Shown here: positions 6,291 through 14,475 of the stretch, piece after piece
How positions within the stretch are numbered: the stretch's first letter is position 1
Layout: every line of letters starts with the position of its first letter
From: Nanosyncoccus sp963544575
GTDB lineage: Bacteria > Patescibacteriota > Saccharimonadia > Saccharimonadales > Saccharimonadaceae
NCBI GenBank assembly: GCA_963544575.1
Contig: CAUUFZ010000002.1
Coordinates: 124,001 to 188,000, forward strand
DNA: 64,000 nucleotides
Reading direction: 5' to 3'
Notes under the pieces: model-generated
The model's database searches: none
Seen by the model: only the letters and a program-made list of their open reading frames with translations
Told to the model about the DNA's origin: nothing
Translations under genes and position numbers: made by a program

Positions 6291-6454
6291 AAAAGACGAA
6301 TTGGTTATCAGTTTTAACTTGGGGAGGAATAATGTTATTTAACATTTTATTCTGGCTATTTATAACCTTAAAGGGATATTTTATCCAGGCATTGATCTCA
6401 TATCTCGTTATTGGGATATTATTTATAATCTTAATGTTTAAGGAATTAAAATGA
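6287..6454 (+). CDS. Small two-helix membrane protein (holin-like)
   Basis: A 55-residue frame starting at the ATGA overlap with the XhlA-like gene and ending in an ATGA overlap with the endolysin. It encodes two hydrophobic segments (WLSVLTWGGIMLFNILFWLFI and YFIQALISYLVIGILFIILMF) with lysines at both ends, the pattern of a small class II holin. Tight overlaps on both sides support it as a real gene of the lysis operon. It has no sequence-specific family mark. Confidence 0.7.
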   Translation: MKKTNWLSVLTWGGIMLFNILFWLFITLKGYFIQALISYLVIGILFIILMFKELK

Positions 6455-7488
6455 GCTTTAAGCAAACACTATACCCTAACCTAGATGATAAAAAGTTAGT
6501 TGTTTATTATCAAGGTAAACCGCTATTAGACTGGTTCTTGTGGTGTCTAGCTGTCGCACAGAGGACATTTAATGTCGCACCGTTCGCAGCATCTGCCCAA
6601 ATTGCATGGAACTGGAACAACACGAAACACCAAGACCGTAATCTTCCAGATGGATGCTTTGTACCAATCTGGTGGACTGGCGGAACTGGCAATTATGGCC
6701 ATGTCGCTATCGCTAAGAGGTCTGGTAATTGGGTTCAGGTTTGGTCTAGCCCTTATCGCCATAAAGCATTTTTCGACTATTTTGAAGGCGAGCTAAATGC
6801 AACGATTGACAATATCTCTCGTATCTATGGTGTTAATTACGCAGGTTGGACTGAAACTATGAACACTACAAGAGTTGTTGAGTGGGTCAATCCACCACAA
6901 TTAAAACCTAACGAAGAAATCGCAGCCGAAGTCTGGCAGAACAAATGGGGCAACGGTCAAGACCGTATTAACCGTTTAACTAGTGCAGGCTACGACTGGA
7001 AAGCTGTTCAAGCTTTAATCGATAAAGGTGTAGGAAAGCCTGTGGAAAAACCTGTTGAACAACCTAAGGTGGAAGAAGTGAAACCTGTTGAACAACCTAA
7101 GGTGGAAGAAGTGAAACCTGTTGAACAACCTAAAACTGAAGATAATAAATCTAAAGAGGAGGAAAAACCTATGGACAAGACCCCTGAACTTACTGACGAC
7201 AAAATCAAACAATTTAATGATGCTTACCAAGCTTCACTCTCTCAAGCTAGTGGCATTATCGAAGAAGTCGGAAGTGGTTTCGATTTTAGCCAGAAAACTA
7301 AGATTATCGCTTACTTAATTGGAGATTTTCTGCTTCTTGGGTCAGCTATCACGCCACAAGTTGTGCTTGCTATTATGAGCTTAAATGATAAGAATATGAC
7401 CGCCTTTGGTACTGCACTTGCCAGTATTTTGGCAACTCTTGGTTCACAGATTTTACTAATTTTTAAGCTTTTGAAGAAGAAAAAATAA
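6451..7488 (+). CDS. Endolysin-holin fusion: CHAP-like amidase, CW_7 domain, C-terminal membrane domain
   Basis: 345 residues. Residues ~1-140 form a CHAP/NlpC-like cysteine peptidase (Cys in WFLWCLAVAQ, His in GNYGHVAIAKRSG). Residues ~153-195 (NEEIAAEVWQNKWGNGQDRINRLTSAGYDW) match the Cpl-7 cell-wall-binding repeat (CW_7). A PVEQPKVEEVK tandem linker follows. Residues ~280-345 contain two membrane helices and a tetra-lysine end, as in small holins. Codon 241 (ATG 7171) has GAGGAGG eight bases upstream, so a separate 105-residue holin may be made from the same gene. It would cleave peptidoglycan after membrane permeabilisation; a CW_7 domain implies muropeptide binding in a CPR host. Confidence 0.8.
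   Translation: MSFKQTLYPNLDDKKLVVYYQGKPLLDWFLWCLAVAQRTFNVAPFAASAQIAWNWNNTKHQDRNLPDGCFVPIWWTGGTGNYGHVAIAKRSGNWVQVWSSPYRHKAFFDYFEGELNATIDNISRIYGVNYAGWTETMNTTRVVEWVNPPQLKPNEEIAAEVWQNKWGNGQDRINRLTSAGYDWKAVQALIDKGVGKPVEKPVEQPKVEEVKPVEQPKVEEVKPVEQPKTEDNKSKEEEKPMDKTPELTDDKIKQFNDAYQASLSQASGIIEEVGSGFDFSQKTKIIAYLIGDFLLLGSAITPQVVLAIMSLNDKNMTAFGTALASILATLGSQILLIFKLLKKKK
7051..7133 (+). repeat. 33-bp tandem repeat in the endolysin linker
   Basis: Two identical 33-bp units (7051-7083, 7084-7116) and a partial third (7117-7133) encode PVEQPKVEEVK repeats. The exact DNA identity suggests recent expansion by slippage; copy number is probably variable between strains. Confidence 0.85.
7171..7488 (+). CDS. Internal in-frame start: putative separate holin
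   Basis: ATG 7171 within the endolysin gene has an excellent Shine-Dalgarno (AGAGGAGG, 8 nt spacing). The product MDKTPELTDDKIKQFNDAY… is 105 residues with an N-terminal acidic helix and two transmembrane segments ending in KKKK. Dual translation from one lysis gene is known for other endolysins with internal starts (there yielding binding domains). Here the nested product would be the membrane protein. Not proven. Confidence 0.5.
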   Translation: MDKTPELTDDKIKQFNDAYQASLSQASGIIEEVGSGFDFSQKTKIIAYLIGDFLLLGSAITPQVVLAIMSLNDKNMTAFGTALASILATLGSQILLIFKLLKKKK

Positions 7489-7514
7489 AAATCTTAGTTT
7501 ACCTCAAAAAAACT

Positions 7515-7542
7515 ACCCCTCTATCATAAACGATAAAGGGGT
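7515..7542. terminator. Bidirectional terminator between lysis and tail genes
   Basis: Stem ACCCCT (7515-7520) with AGGGGT (7537-7542), extended by CTATC/GATA. A run of A before it gives seven T on the minus strand, and TTATTTTAATTT follows on the plus strand. It separates convergent 3' ends. Confidence 0.8.
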
Positions 7543-7607
7543 TATTTTAATTTAGACGATAGTTTTATCATCTATTAAGAAAAACTTCTCAAAACGTCTT
7601 AGAATAG

Positions 7608-8003
7608 CTAAAACGGTGATATAGATAAATTAAGCCATGCTTGTATGTTGATATTAGGTATTTGTGCGTACGGATTCGAATTTTCCGGCGTCATAAGTCT
7701 TTGGAACACTGCGAAAAGCCTATAATGGTTGATATCTAGCCTATGAACGCTTACAAAAATACCCGCTTCATGATTTGGCAAAATTATAGTGTAGTTTGTT
7801 GGTAGATAATTTTGCTCAAGATTTGTTTTCATTACAACATTTTCAAAAAATACACCGCTTGGAGAATCTTTGTCTACGTGCCACGAATCGCCAGTCTTAT
7901 AACTTCCTGATGGAATATTGAGTTCAAAATGTATCTTGTTCTTATGTTTTTGAGCCGTAAAATCACTATTTTGTAAAAAATTCGAGATCCTTGAAATCGT
8001 CAT
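7608..8003 (-). CDS. Phage tail-associated protein, unknown
   Basis: 131 residues, last gene of the tail operon. Mostly predicted beta (IHFELNIPSGSYKTGDSWHVD…NYTIILPNHEAGIFVSVHRLDINHYRLFAVF), suggestive of a small jelly-roll or fibre-tip fold. It overlaps the upstream gene by 4 nt (ATGA-type). Position after the tail-spike region implies a baseplate or fibre role; no family is recognised. Confidence 0.6.
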   Translation of the reverse strand: MTISRISNFLQNSDFTAQKHKNKIHFELNIPSGSYKTGDSWHVDKDSPSGVFFENVVMKTNLEQNYLPTNYTIILPNHEAGIFVSVHRLDINHYRLFAVFQRLMTPENSNPYAQIPNINIQAWLNLSISPF

Positions 8004-8707
8004 ATTTCATCTCCATATATATGATAATAAAAAGTTTCTTGTGATGAACTATTTGATTTATTACAGATAATATACTGCTTGTCATTAACTAATGCACCCA
8101 AATAACCATCATTATTAGTAGATCTTGTAGTAGCCTGTGGCATAACACAGTTATGATACCCTTGTGAGTAGTTGCCAACTTGACCAATTTTCCAGAGCCT
8201 AGCTTGAGGAATATATCCAAGATTATGGTTAATAATTGAATCGGTATTAGCTTTGACTGTTATTTTTCTTTGCTCTAGGATTTTAGGATAATTAAAATCA
8301 GAATTAAGCCTGAAATTAGTAATATCATCTACATTATCTACTTCACCTTCATAATCTGGTGGAACAAATCCAGTCAGCCTAAAATAAAAAACAGTTTCAA
8401 ATGAATTACTATGTGAACAATTTATATAAATATTATGGTCGTCCGCCCCGATATTAACTACAAATGGTGGCTGGCTACTACCATAAAAAATAGGAATTTG
8501 AGTCGATAAGTCAAAAGCTGGATTAAAATTAGCATTAGTAGACCATTGTCCAATAATGAGAGGGGTAAATGGAAGATTGTGTGGCACTATTTTTTTATTC
8601 TCATTCCAATACTGACCAACTGGCACATTTATGGTAGTAGACAATTTGAGAGCAAGTATTGGTATAGGATAATCGCTACTCATTATAAAATTTCTAGGTT
8701 GAGTCAT
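8000..8707 (-). CDS. Putative minor tail / fibre protein
   Basis: 235 residues with no signal peptide. Two similar beta-rich halves are suggested: one around VNIGADDHNIYINCSHSNSFETVFYFRLTGFVPP, the other around SIINHNLGYIPQARLWKIGQ…QYIICNKSNSSSQETFYYHIYG. The IxHxLGYIPQARLW motif is common in phage tail/structural proteins that carry receptor-binding barrels. Overlaps its neighbours on both sides (stop/start sharing), so it is translated as part of the tail operon. Confidence 0.6.
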   Translation of the reverse strand: MTQPRNFIMSSDYPIPILALKLSTTINVPVGQYWNENKKIVPHNLPFTPLIIGQWSTNANFNPAFDLSTQIPIFYGSSQPPFVVNIGADDHNIYINCSHSNSFETVFYFRLTGFVPPDYEGEVDNVDDITNFRLNSDFNYPKILEQRKITVKANTDSIINHNLGYIPQARLWKIGQVGNYSQGYHNCVMPQATTRSTNNDGYLGALVNDKQYIICNKSNSSSQETFYYHIYGDEI

Positions 8708-8919
8708 TATTGATTAAGCTCCGTAATCACATCAACGTTTGGTTTTGATATATATTGACCAAACCCAGTTGGTGATTTTTCAGAGCCAAGATAATAGCGC
8801 CTAACATTATTGCCATCCCTCACAATAATTTCCCCTGCTGTCTGATCTATAATCATTTTGCCGTCATTAGATGACGTAACTACATTACCTGAATATTTCA
8901 CTGTTTTTTCAATTGTCAT
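8707..8919 (-). CDS. Small tail-operon protein, unknown
   Basis: 70 residues, beta-rich (VKYSGNVVTSSNDGKMIIDQTAGEIIVRDGNNVRRYYLGS). The end of the sequence reads FGQYISKPNVDVITELNQ. It has a GGGAGA ribosome site and lies between the large tail protein and the putative fibre. Sequences of this kind (DGTKLRYEVGY-like strands) often occur as short phage tail accessory proteins, but I assign no function. Confidence 0.6.
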   Translation of the reverse strand: MTIEKTVKYSGNVVTSSNDGKMIIDQTAGEIIVRDGNNVRRYYLGSEKSPTGFGQYISKPNVDVITELNQ

Positions 8920-8931
8920 ATTCTCTCCCTT

Positions 8932-10524
8932 CTATCCCAATACGTCTGTGCTATCCAATACTGATTGATCTAAGATGAATGGTGAGACAACTGTAGTTTT
9001 CTTGAGTGTTAGAGCGGTTTTTAATTGTGAATCACCAAGCGACATTTCAATACCTATAATTTGGTAGTTTCCAACAAATTCCTTAAAATCTACTGACACA
9101 ATATCCTGAAGTTGAAGCGCCGGATTACCTTTAACTTCTAATTTCAAAATTGGTGAATAATTGGCATATTTTTTGAGGATGTCTGTGGCGTAGCCATCAA
9201 TATTCTTGTAATTACCGAAACAATCATTGTCGTTGATTTCTAGAGCCCGAACGCCATATTTCTCGACAGATTCACTATCATGAGCTTCATATTCTATTGG
9301 ACTCCCTGAAACCTGTTTGGCTGGTTCACCAAAAATCTGCAAGAAATTCACAGAAACTGGAAAGCTATTCGTATTGATAAATGTAAGCTTCATCGAATCA
9401 GCAAATAATGTGCCAGTAGCCGAGACTTTCTCGGACACTGATTTACCAAATAAATCTACAGCTGTAAAATTTGAGTTATCGGAACTACCTTTTAATAATG
9501 GATTAGCAGAACATTGCCAGATTGGATCATCAAATGAAATCCATACATCTTTAGTACTATTGGCTGGTAATCGGTAGGCATCTTCTTTGGATTCACCAGA
9601 ATATCCGTTGGAATTGTCCATTGTGAAAATAGACTGAAATGCCTGAACGGCGCGGATTTCACTTTTTACTTTAACAGTATTTATAATACTGTCGGTGCGG
9701 CTTGGCGTGGCTTTGATAATAGTAGTGGCATTAAATGTCATTACTGGCTGTTTGCCGATAATTGAAGTTCGTGGCTGAAAACGGATAATGCCTTGTTCAT
9801 CAAGCCACATTGCACCATTTTCAGCTTGAACCAATTCTTTTAAGGCATTGCCGGCGTTTTTGCCAGAAGCAAAATAAACAAATGGAATGACATTGAGTCC
9901 TGCTGATAATTTATACATTGCGGGATCGAGTCCAAACTGATTTAAGATAGTAGCGATGACTTGGTCGGTGCGAACATTTCGCATCATCACCATATTTTTG
10001 AGGCTCATCTCGCCAATTTCACTTAAGAAATCCATAGCAGTGAAACTTACAACTTCGTCTAGGTTCCCATCATATGTTGGTAAGCCTTGAGTAAGTCCAA
10101 CAAAAACTGGCGCTAAGCCACCGCCCTTAAAACCCATATATAGCCGGCATGGTCGTTTTGGAAGAATATACTTTCCAATTGGCGAGGCACTTCCGTCTTC
10201 ACTGAAGCTGAAGCGTTTATCGTAATTATTCAACTCAAAATCAGCAATACAACTCTGAATATTGTATGGAAACTCCACAGAACGTGAAAAGTTCATAGAT
10301 ACGAGACGCTCTTTCAAAAACATATAATCATACGCATCCCATAACTGAATTGGATTTTGATCACTCGATCCAAGAAGGTCAGCGCCATCCAGTGTTGATT
10401 GGTCAAGTGTAAACCACTTGATTCCGGTATTTCTTTTCTTAGTGAACGAAATTGCCACATCCCAATCTAGTGGTCTAACTGAGGCTGCTGCTAGTTGATG
10501 GAATTTATCTGAGACGGTAATCAT
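8932..10524 (-). CDS. Large tail protein (Tal/baseplate hub-like)
   Basis: 530 residues from ATG 10524, which overlaps the stop of the upstream gene (ATGA); a longer reading to 10575 would be out of keeping with that coupling. Contains SVEFPYNIQSCIADFELNNYDKRFSFSEDG and a late section VKGNPALQLQDIVSVDFKEFVGNYQIIGIEMSLGDSQLKTALTLKK, resembling baseplate hub proteins of siphoviruses (a gp27/phage late control fold). Follows the Dit-like gene, as Tal proteins do. A repeated phrase FTLDQSTLDGADLLG / FILDQSVLDSTDVLG occurs near both ends. Confidence 0.7.
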   Translation of the reverse strand: MITVSDKFHQLAAASVRPLDWDVAISFTKKRNTGIKWFTLDQSTLDGADLLGSSDQNPIQLWDAYDYMFLKERLVSMNFSRSVEFPYNIQSCIADFELNNYDKRFSFSEDGSASPIGKYILPKRPCRLYMGFKGGGLAPVFVGLTQGLPTYDGNLDEVVSFTAMDFLSEIGEMSLKNMVMMRNVRTDQVIATILNQFGLDPAMYKLSAGLNVIPFVYFASGKNAGNALKELVQAENGAMWLDEQGIIRFQPRTSIIGKQPVMTFNATTIIKATPSRTDSIINTVKVKSEIRAVQAFQSIFTMDNSNGYSGESKEDAYRLPANSTKDVWISFDDPIWQCSANPLLKGSSDNSNFTAVDLFGKSVSEKVSATGTLFADSMKLTFINTNSFPVSVNFLQIFGEPAKQVSGSPIEYEAHDSESVEKYGVRALEINDNDCFGNYKNIDGYATDILKKYANYSPILKLEVKGNPALQLQDIVSVDFKEFVGNYQIIGIEMSLGDSQLKTALTLKKTTVVSPFILDQSVLDSTDVLG

Positions 10525-10895
10525 AACTGTGTCGATTCCCTGAATGATACTTTTACATTCTCCACCATTCCACAATTATTGACGATTGATTGGTCGCTTA
10601 ACTCCATTCTTGCTACCATATTATCAACACCGAGTTCAGGAATGGAAATGCGAGGATATTTGTGTAGTTCATATTGACGATTGAAGAAGCCCTCTAGGAC
10701 GGCATATTCTTCAGCTGATAAGAAGTTCCATTCGTATTCAAATGTAAATTTCTTATAGACATAATCAGTATAAATATCACCACTTGCGACTAAAACCTCG
10801 CTTTTACCTATTTCTCGGTTCTTATTAAACGGTGATGGCAACAGTGTATAGGTAATACTCGTATTATCATCTGTGATTGTAAGAGCTAAACTCAT
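10521..10895 (-). CDS. Distal tail (Dit-like) protein
   Basis: 124 residues between tape measure and hub, the canonical Dit position in siphoviruses. Features: beta-rich N-terminal barrel (SITYTLLPSPFNKNREIGKSEVLVASGDIYTDYVYKKFTFEYEWNFL) and a C-terminal part VENVKVSFRES. Short compared with Dit proteins that carry a galectin domain; similar to phage proteins with only the N-terminal ring domain. Overlaps both neighbours by 4 nt. Confidence 0.6.
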   Translation of the reverse strand: MSLALTITDDNTSITYTLLPSPFNKNREIGKSEVLVASGDIYTDYVYKKFTFEYEWNFLSAEEYAVLEGFFNRQYELHKYPRISIPELGVDNMVARMELSDQSIVNNCGMVENVKVSFRESTQL

Positions 10896-12859
10896 GCTGC
10901 CATCCTCGCTTTCTTTACTTCTTCATAAGCATCATGAAAAGTAATGGCGCATTGTCTCAACTCGCTCTTGGTTCCGACAACGCCATTAAATGTGAAGTTG
11001 AATGTTTCGCCACCGCCATTTCCATTACCAGCACCTAATTTTTCTATCAAATTCGCCATCTTGGATTCAGGCACTACCCATTCGTCTTCACCAGCTTCAC
11101 CTGCCATGATGATTTTACCGCCAGCCGTTGCTGGCACAATTCCACCAGACGCTAAACGTGGAATTTTAAGCCTATCTAGCTTACCGAGATTAACACCTGG
11201 AATAGCATTGATAATCCCAATAACTCCATTGATCATATCAACAAAGAAGTTGACTGTATTTTCTACTACTCCAAGTATGTTATTGATTGCGGTCTTAAAT
11301 GCATTAGAAAACGCTTGTCCAATTTTTTCACCACCGTGGCTAAACATTTCGCTCACTCGTTTCCAGACCTCTGCAAATAAGCCACCCAAAGTAACAATCA
11401 ATGCCCCAAAAATCATAGGGACAGCGCGTACAAGTGCCATAAATAAAATTATCGCTGCTGATAATAATTGCGCAATTGTATTTGGGTCGATTAAGAACGC
11501 GATTATGTTTGTAATTATCTGTGGCAACGCATTAGTTAAGGCAGTAAGGATTTGTGGTAATGCTTCAATAATTGCCATAAATAGTTTTACTGCTCCGTTG
11601 AGTAGCATTGTGAGTGTCGCTGGTTCCGTAAGTTTCGTAACAATAGTAATAACTAAATTAGTGATAGCGTCTATCAAGCTAGGTAAAATAGTAACTATTG
11701 CATCTATTAGCTTAGGCAAAACCTCTACTAAAGCATTAAATAGCTGCTCAATAAGTCCCGGTAATATCTCCACGATCGACATTGCAATGCTGATTATTGC
11801 TTCAAGTACTGGTGGCAATAGCTGATTAACTAGTTTAGGAATTTCTGCAATGATAAGCGGTGCGACATCCTGAATGAGTTGAACCATACCTCCCAAAGCA
11901 ACTTCAATTGTTGGTAATAAGTTTTTACCTACTGCCTCGACTGATTCAATAACGTTATTTAATAACTTACCAAAATCTTGAGTATCATCAGCAAGTCCAA
12001 CCACAAGGTTGCTCCACGCACCTTTAAGCATCCCTAGGCTTCCACTGATAGTCTCGGCAGCTTCTTTCTGTGTTGTACCAGCAATTCCGGTGTTCTCTTG
12101 AACTAAATGAATCGCTTCAATGATATCTTGATAATTACTGATATCGAATTTCTTACCCATTGCTTGTGGTAGCTTTTCAGCATCTTTAAGCAGACGTTCC
12201 ATCTCAGTTTTTGTGCCACCATAGCCAAGCTTAAGGTTATCAAGCATAGTATAGTTTTGCTTAGCAAAGCCTTGATAAGCGGTCTGAATTAGCCCCATAT
12301 CAGTACCCATCTTATTGGCGTTATCTGACATATCTGTTACTGCCATGTCTGCATATCTAGCCGCTGCGGCAGTATCACCCTTTAACCCCTGAAGTAGTGA
12401 GGCTGAAAAACCAGTTACGGTTTCCATGTATTGATTAGCGGAAAGTCCAGCAGTTTTATAAGCATTATCTGCGTACTGAAATACTTGATTCTGAGAATCC
12501 TTAAATAAAGTTTCTACGCCACCAGTAAGTTGTTCATAGTCGCTAAACGCAGAAATTGATGACTTAAAGATATTCGTGAGGCTAGAAAACGCTGACTGGA
12601 AACCAGACATGAGTTTTTGCCCCATAAATCCACCCATGCCAGCCAAAAAGCCATTACCAATGTTTTTTAGACCATTTTTGAACTTCTCTCCAAAGCCATG
12701 GCTAGCTTTTTCACCTGATTCTTTACCACTTTTATCACCAGCAGAACCAAGTTCAGTCTTCATTGTTTTTTCGACATGAGAAATCTCAGACTTAAAATCC
12801 TTAGTATCAATTTTGACTCGATATTCAATTTCACCGACTACGGTACTGCTAGTACTCAT
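10892..12859 (-). CDS. Tail tape measure protein
   Basis: 655 residues. The N-terminal half holds the TP901-type tape-measure core (FSDYEQLTGGVETLFKDSQNQV…AYKTAGLSANQYMETVTGFSASLLQGLKGDTAAAARYADMAVTDMSDNANKMGT). The middle consists of repeated amphipathic/hydrophobic helices (IVEILPGLIEQLFNALVEVLPKLIDAIVTILPSLIDAI). A glycine-rich ASGGIVPATAGGKIIMAGEAGEDEWVVPE motif sits near the C-terminus. It determines tail length and participates in DNA ejection. At ~655 residues, a tail on the order of 100 nm is expected (about 1.5 angstrom per residue rule). Confidence 0.9.
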   Translation of the reverse strand: MSTSSTVVGEIEYRVKIDTKDFKSEISHVEKTMKTELGSAGDKSGKESGEKASHGFGEKFKNGLKNIGNGFLAGMGGFMGQKLMSGFQSAFSSLTNIFKSSISAFSDYEQLTGGVETLFKDSQNQVFQYADNAYKTAGLSANQYMETVTGFSASLLQGLKGDTAAAARYADMAVTDMSDNANKMGTDMGLIQTAYQGFAKQNYTMLDNLKLGYGGTKTEMERLLKDAEKLPQAMGKKFDISNYQDIIEAIHLVQENTGIAGTTQKEAAETISGSLGMLKGAWSNLVVGLADDTQDFGKLLNNVIESVEAVGKNLLPTIEVALGGMVQLIQDVAPLIIAEIPKLVNQLLPPVLEAIISIAMSIVEILPGLIEQLFNALVEVLPKLIDAIVTILPSLIDAITNLVITIVTKLTEPATLTMLLNGAVKLFMAIIEALPQILTALTNALPQIITNIIAFLIDPNTIAQLLSAAIILFMALVRAVPMIFGALIVTLGGLFAEVWKRVSEMFSHGGEKIGQAFSNAFKTAINNILGVVENTVNFFVDMINGVIGIINAIPGVNLGKLDRLKIPRLASGGIVPATAGGKIIMAGEAGEDEWVVPESKMANLIEKLGAGNGNGGGETFNFTFNGVVGTKSELRQCAITFHDAYEEVKKARMAA

Positions 12860-13260
12860 TATTTGTTTACTCCATCAATAAATGGTTTCATTCCATCACG
12901 AAGTGTTTCGTTAGGGTTCTTACTGAAAGCGCTGCCAGTGCCGACACAAACGATTCTTGCATAGTTCACATAATCACTATGTTTAACCTTTTGCCCAGCA
13001 TCCACTAAGGCTGATAACTCTTCCATTGATAATGGCATCTTCTGCTTTTTACCTGTATGCTCATCAAAAGTTTCAATATAGCCACGCTTTGCTGCAACGA
13101 TTGCTTCCCAGCCATAAAGCATACCGAATTCAGCTAGTAAATATGCCACCCTAGATACTTTACCCTTGCGGAATGTATTGTCTCCAGACATTCGCTTCTT
13201 AAAAGCTACTTCCACCGCTTCACGGTCTTCTGGAGTCATTAAATCAAGCAGATTTGCCAT
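12859..13260 (-). CDS. Tail assembly chaperone, second component (gpT-like)
   Basis: 133 residues directly upstream of the tape measure, sharing its stop/start bases. Contains ANLLDLMTPEDREAVEVAFKKRM and a segment AKRGYIETFDEHTGKKQKMPLSMEELSALVDAGQ. In most siphoviruses the two tail chaperones are produced by a -1 frameshift; here the upstream 104-residue gene ends 2 bp before this start, so they appear as separate genes. Role assigned by position and size. Confidence 0.55.
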   Translation of the reverse strand: MANLLDLMTPEDREAVEVAFKKRMSGDNTFRKGKVSRVAYLLAEFGMLYGWEAIVAAKRGYIETFDEHTGKKQKMPLSMEELSALVDAGQKVKHSDYVNYARIVCVGTGSAFSKNPNETLRDGMKPFIDGVNK

Positions 13261-13262
13261 AT

Positions 13263-13577
13263 TTACTCCTGATTATCAGGTTTTTCGCCTACAATTTTTT
13301 GATAGATTTCAAGAACGCCTTCAATTGGCACTTTTGCCAACACTTTGCGAGCTTCATCCGGCTTATCAAACACGCTAAAAAGAATATCGTTCAAGTTTCT
13401 AATAGCTTCTTTGACTCTCGTTGGATCATTAGTACTTTTTGCTTCTTTTAGTTCGTCGCATAGGTCGACATAAGATAATGTTTGAGCTGAAGACATTGGT
13501 GTAACCTTGAATTCTACACCGTCAATCTCGGCAGTGATTTGTTTTGTGTATACTGATGTTGAAATAGATACTGACAT
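13263..13577 (-). CDS. Tail assembly chaperone, first component (gpG-like)
   Basis: 104 residues, first gene of the tail/tape-measure operon and directly behind late promoter copy 3; AAAAAGGA precedes the ATG. MSVSISTSVYTKQITAEIDGVEFKVTPMSSAQTLSYVDLCDEL has the beta start and helical C-terminus typical of siphophage tail chaperones (DUF-type gpG homologues). Assigned by order (major tail protein, chaperones, tape measure). Confidence 0.55.
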   Translation of the reverse strand: MSVSISTSVYTKQITAEIDGVEFKVTPMSSAQTLSYVDLCDELKEAKSTNDPTRVKEAIRNLNDILFSVFDKPDEARKVLAKVPIEGVLEIYQKIVGEKPDNQE

Positions 13578-13605
13578 TGTAATTAAAATCCTTTTTATGT
13601 TTAAT

Positions 13606-13630
13606 ATTATGGGTTTATACAGGGTGGCAA
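13606..13630 (-). promoter_or_regulatory. Late promoter copy 3 (tail operon)
   Basis: Minus strand: TTGCCACCCT (13630-13621), 9 nt, CATAAT (13611-13606). It is followed about 30 nt later by the ATG of the tail chaperone, with a ribosome site between. Shares TGTATAAAC inside the spacer with copy 5. Confidence 0.8.
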
Positions 13631-13637
13631 TAAAAAC

Positions 13638-13665
13638 TTGTGCTTTTCTGAAAATATGTTATAAT
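13638..13665 (+). promoter_or_regulatory. Promoter of the small membrane moron
   Basis: TTGTGC (13638-13643), 16 bp, TATAAT (13660-13665), then GAGG and ATG 13675. It runs away from late promoter copy 3, back to back, so the gene can be expressed independently of the late programme. Confidence 0.65.
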
Positions 13666-13674
13666 TGAGGTGTT

Positions 13675-13863
13675 ATGGATATGGGTACATTCATTGGAGC
13701 ATGGACCGTTATTAAAAACAACGAAAAAAATAAGAAGAAAAATAGTCCTAAAACTTATCCGATCGAGCATTCAATTATCTTGTGGCTTTTATTTGGTGGT
13801 ATTTTTGCCTATATTCCTGTAATTTACTTTACCTTCTCCAAAAAACATAAATGGCATCTATAA
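13675..13863 (+). CDS. Small membrane protein, moron-like
   Basis: 62 residues. A lysine/asparagine-rich cytosolic segment (NNEKNKKKNSPKTY) is followed by a single transmembrane helix (SIILWLLFGGIFAYIPVIYFTF) and a basic end. It has its own sigma70-like promoter and terminator and runs against the surrounding late genes. That is the signature of a lysogenic-conversion gene; superinfection exclusion is one possibility. No family is recognised. Confidence 0.6.
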   Translation: MDMGTFIGAWTVIKNNEKNKKKNSPKTYPIEHSIILWLLFGGIFAYIPVIYFTFSKKHKWHL

Positions 13864-13864
13864 A

Positions 13865-13890
13865 AATAAGCTCTCATAAGGAGCTTATTT
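13865..13890. terminator. Bidirectional terminator
   Basis: AAATAAGCTC (13865-13874) pairs with GAGCTTATTT (13881-13890), loop of 6, flanked by T-rich ends on both strands. It ends the moron transcript and the capsid/major-tail operon coming from the other side. Confidence 0.85.
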
Positions 13891-13907
13891 TAGTTATTAA
13901 GACTTTA

Positions 13908-14456
13908 TTAACGTTCAGTAACTGGAACAGTCTTCTGTGCAGTTACATCCCATTTAGATGGCTTAGCTAAATCACCAGTGCCAACACGGAAGTAACCATT
14001 ATCAGTTGGTTGCATTTGTAGGGTTGCTTCAATAGATACTGCGTCTGTCGTAGATAGTGTCGGATTAAATGTCATATTTACAAGCCCTGCAAAAATGTGA
14101 ATATCATTATCGTCAGTTTTTTCGCAGACTGGATGGATATTGATAGGTAATGCTTTACGCATACTGCAGTTGTTACTACCGAATACAATTGCACCAGTTT
14201 TTTGAGCTTCAGCAGTAGGTTTTTGATAGGCATCTGCCCATAAGATTTTTAGGTAATCCAAGTTTGGTAAATAAACGGTAAAAGTTAATTCTGCGGTTTC
14301 AGCTTTACCGGATGGTTGCTTACGGGTGCCAGCCTGAGTTTTCGCCTCTACTGTGCCTTCAGCGTAGTTTGGCGTAATATCGCCAAGACATTTTGCTGGA
14401 ATAAGGGTATTTCCAATACTCATCTCCCATTTACCAGCCATGAGTGTTTCGTCCAT
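13908..14456 (-). CDS. Major tail protein
   Basis: 182 residues from ATG 14456, which has AAAGGAG at the right distance; a 203-codon reading to 14519 overlaps the upstream gene and lacks such a site. Characteristic phage tail-tube phrases: AGKWEMSIGNTLIPAKCLGDITPNYAEGTVEAKTQAGTRKQPSGKAETAELTFTVYL near the start and VSIEATLQMQPTDNGYFRVG later. It forms the tail tube. Last gene of the capsid block, ending before the bidirectional terminator. Confidence 0.7.
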   Translation of the reverse strand: MDETLMAGKWEMSIGNTLIPAKCLGDITPNYAEGTVEAKTQAGTRKQPSGKAETAELTFTVYLPNLDYLKILWADAYQKPTAEAQKTGAIVFGSNNCSMRKALPINIHPVCEKTDDNDIHIFAGLVNMTFNPTLSTTDAVSIEATLQMQPTDNGYFRVGTGDLAKPSKWDVTAQKTVPVTER

Positions 14457-14475
14457 ATATTCTCCTTTATGGTTA

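Noticed and set aside
7008..7230. Two minus-strand frames rich in Ser/Phe repeats over the endolysin linker
   Set aside because: Antisense shadows of the 33-bp tandem repeat.
10944..11825. 293-codon plus-strand frame opposite the tape measure gene
   Set aside because: Long antisense frame produced by the repetitive helical tape measure; no ribosome site and the opposite strand has clear TMP motifs.
12859..13577. Programmed -1 frameshift joining the two tail chaperones
   Set aside because: The second gene has its own ATG after the first gene's stop with no overlap, and I could not see a clear slippery heptamer at the junction.
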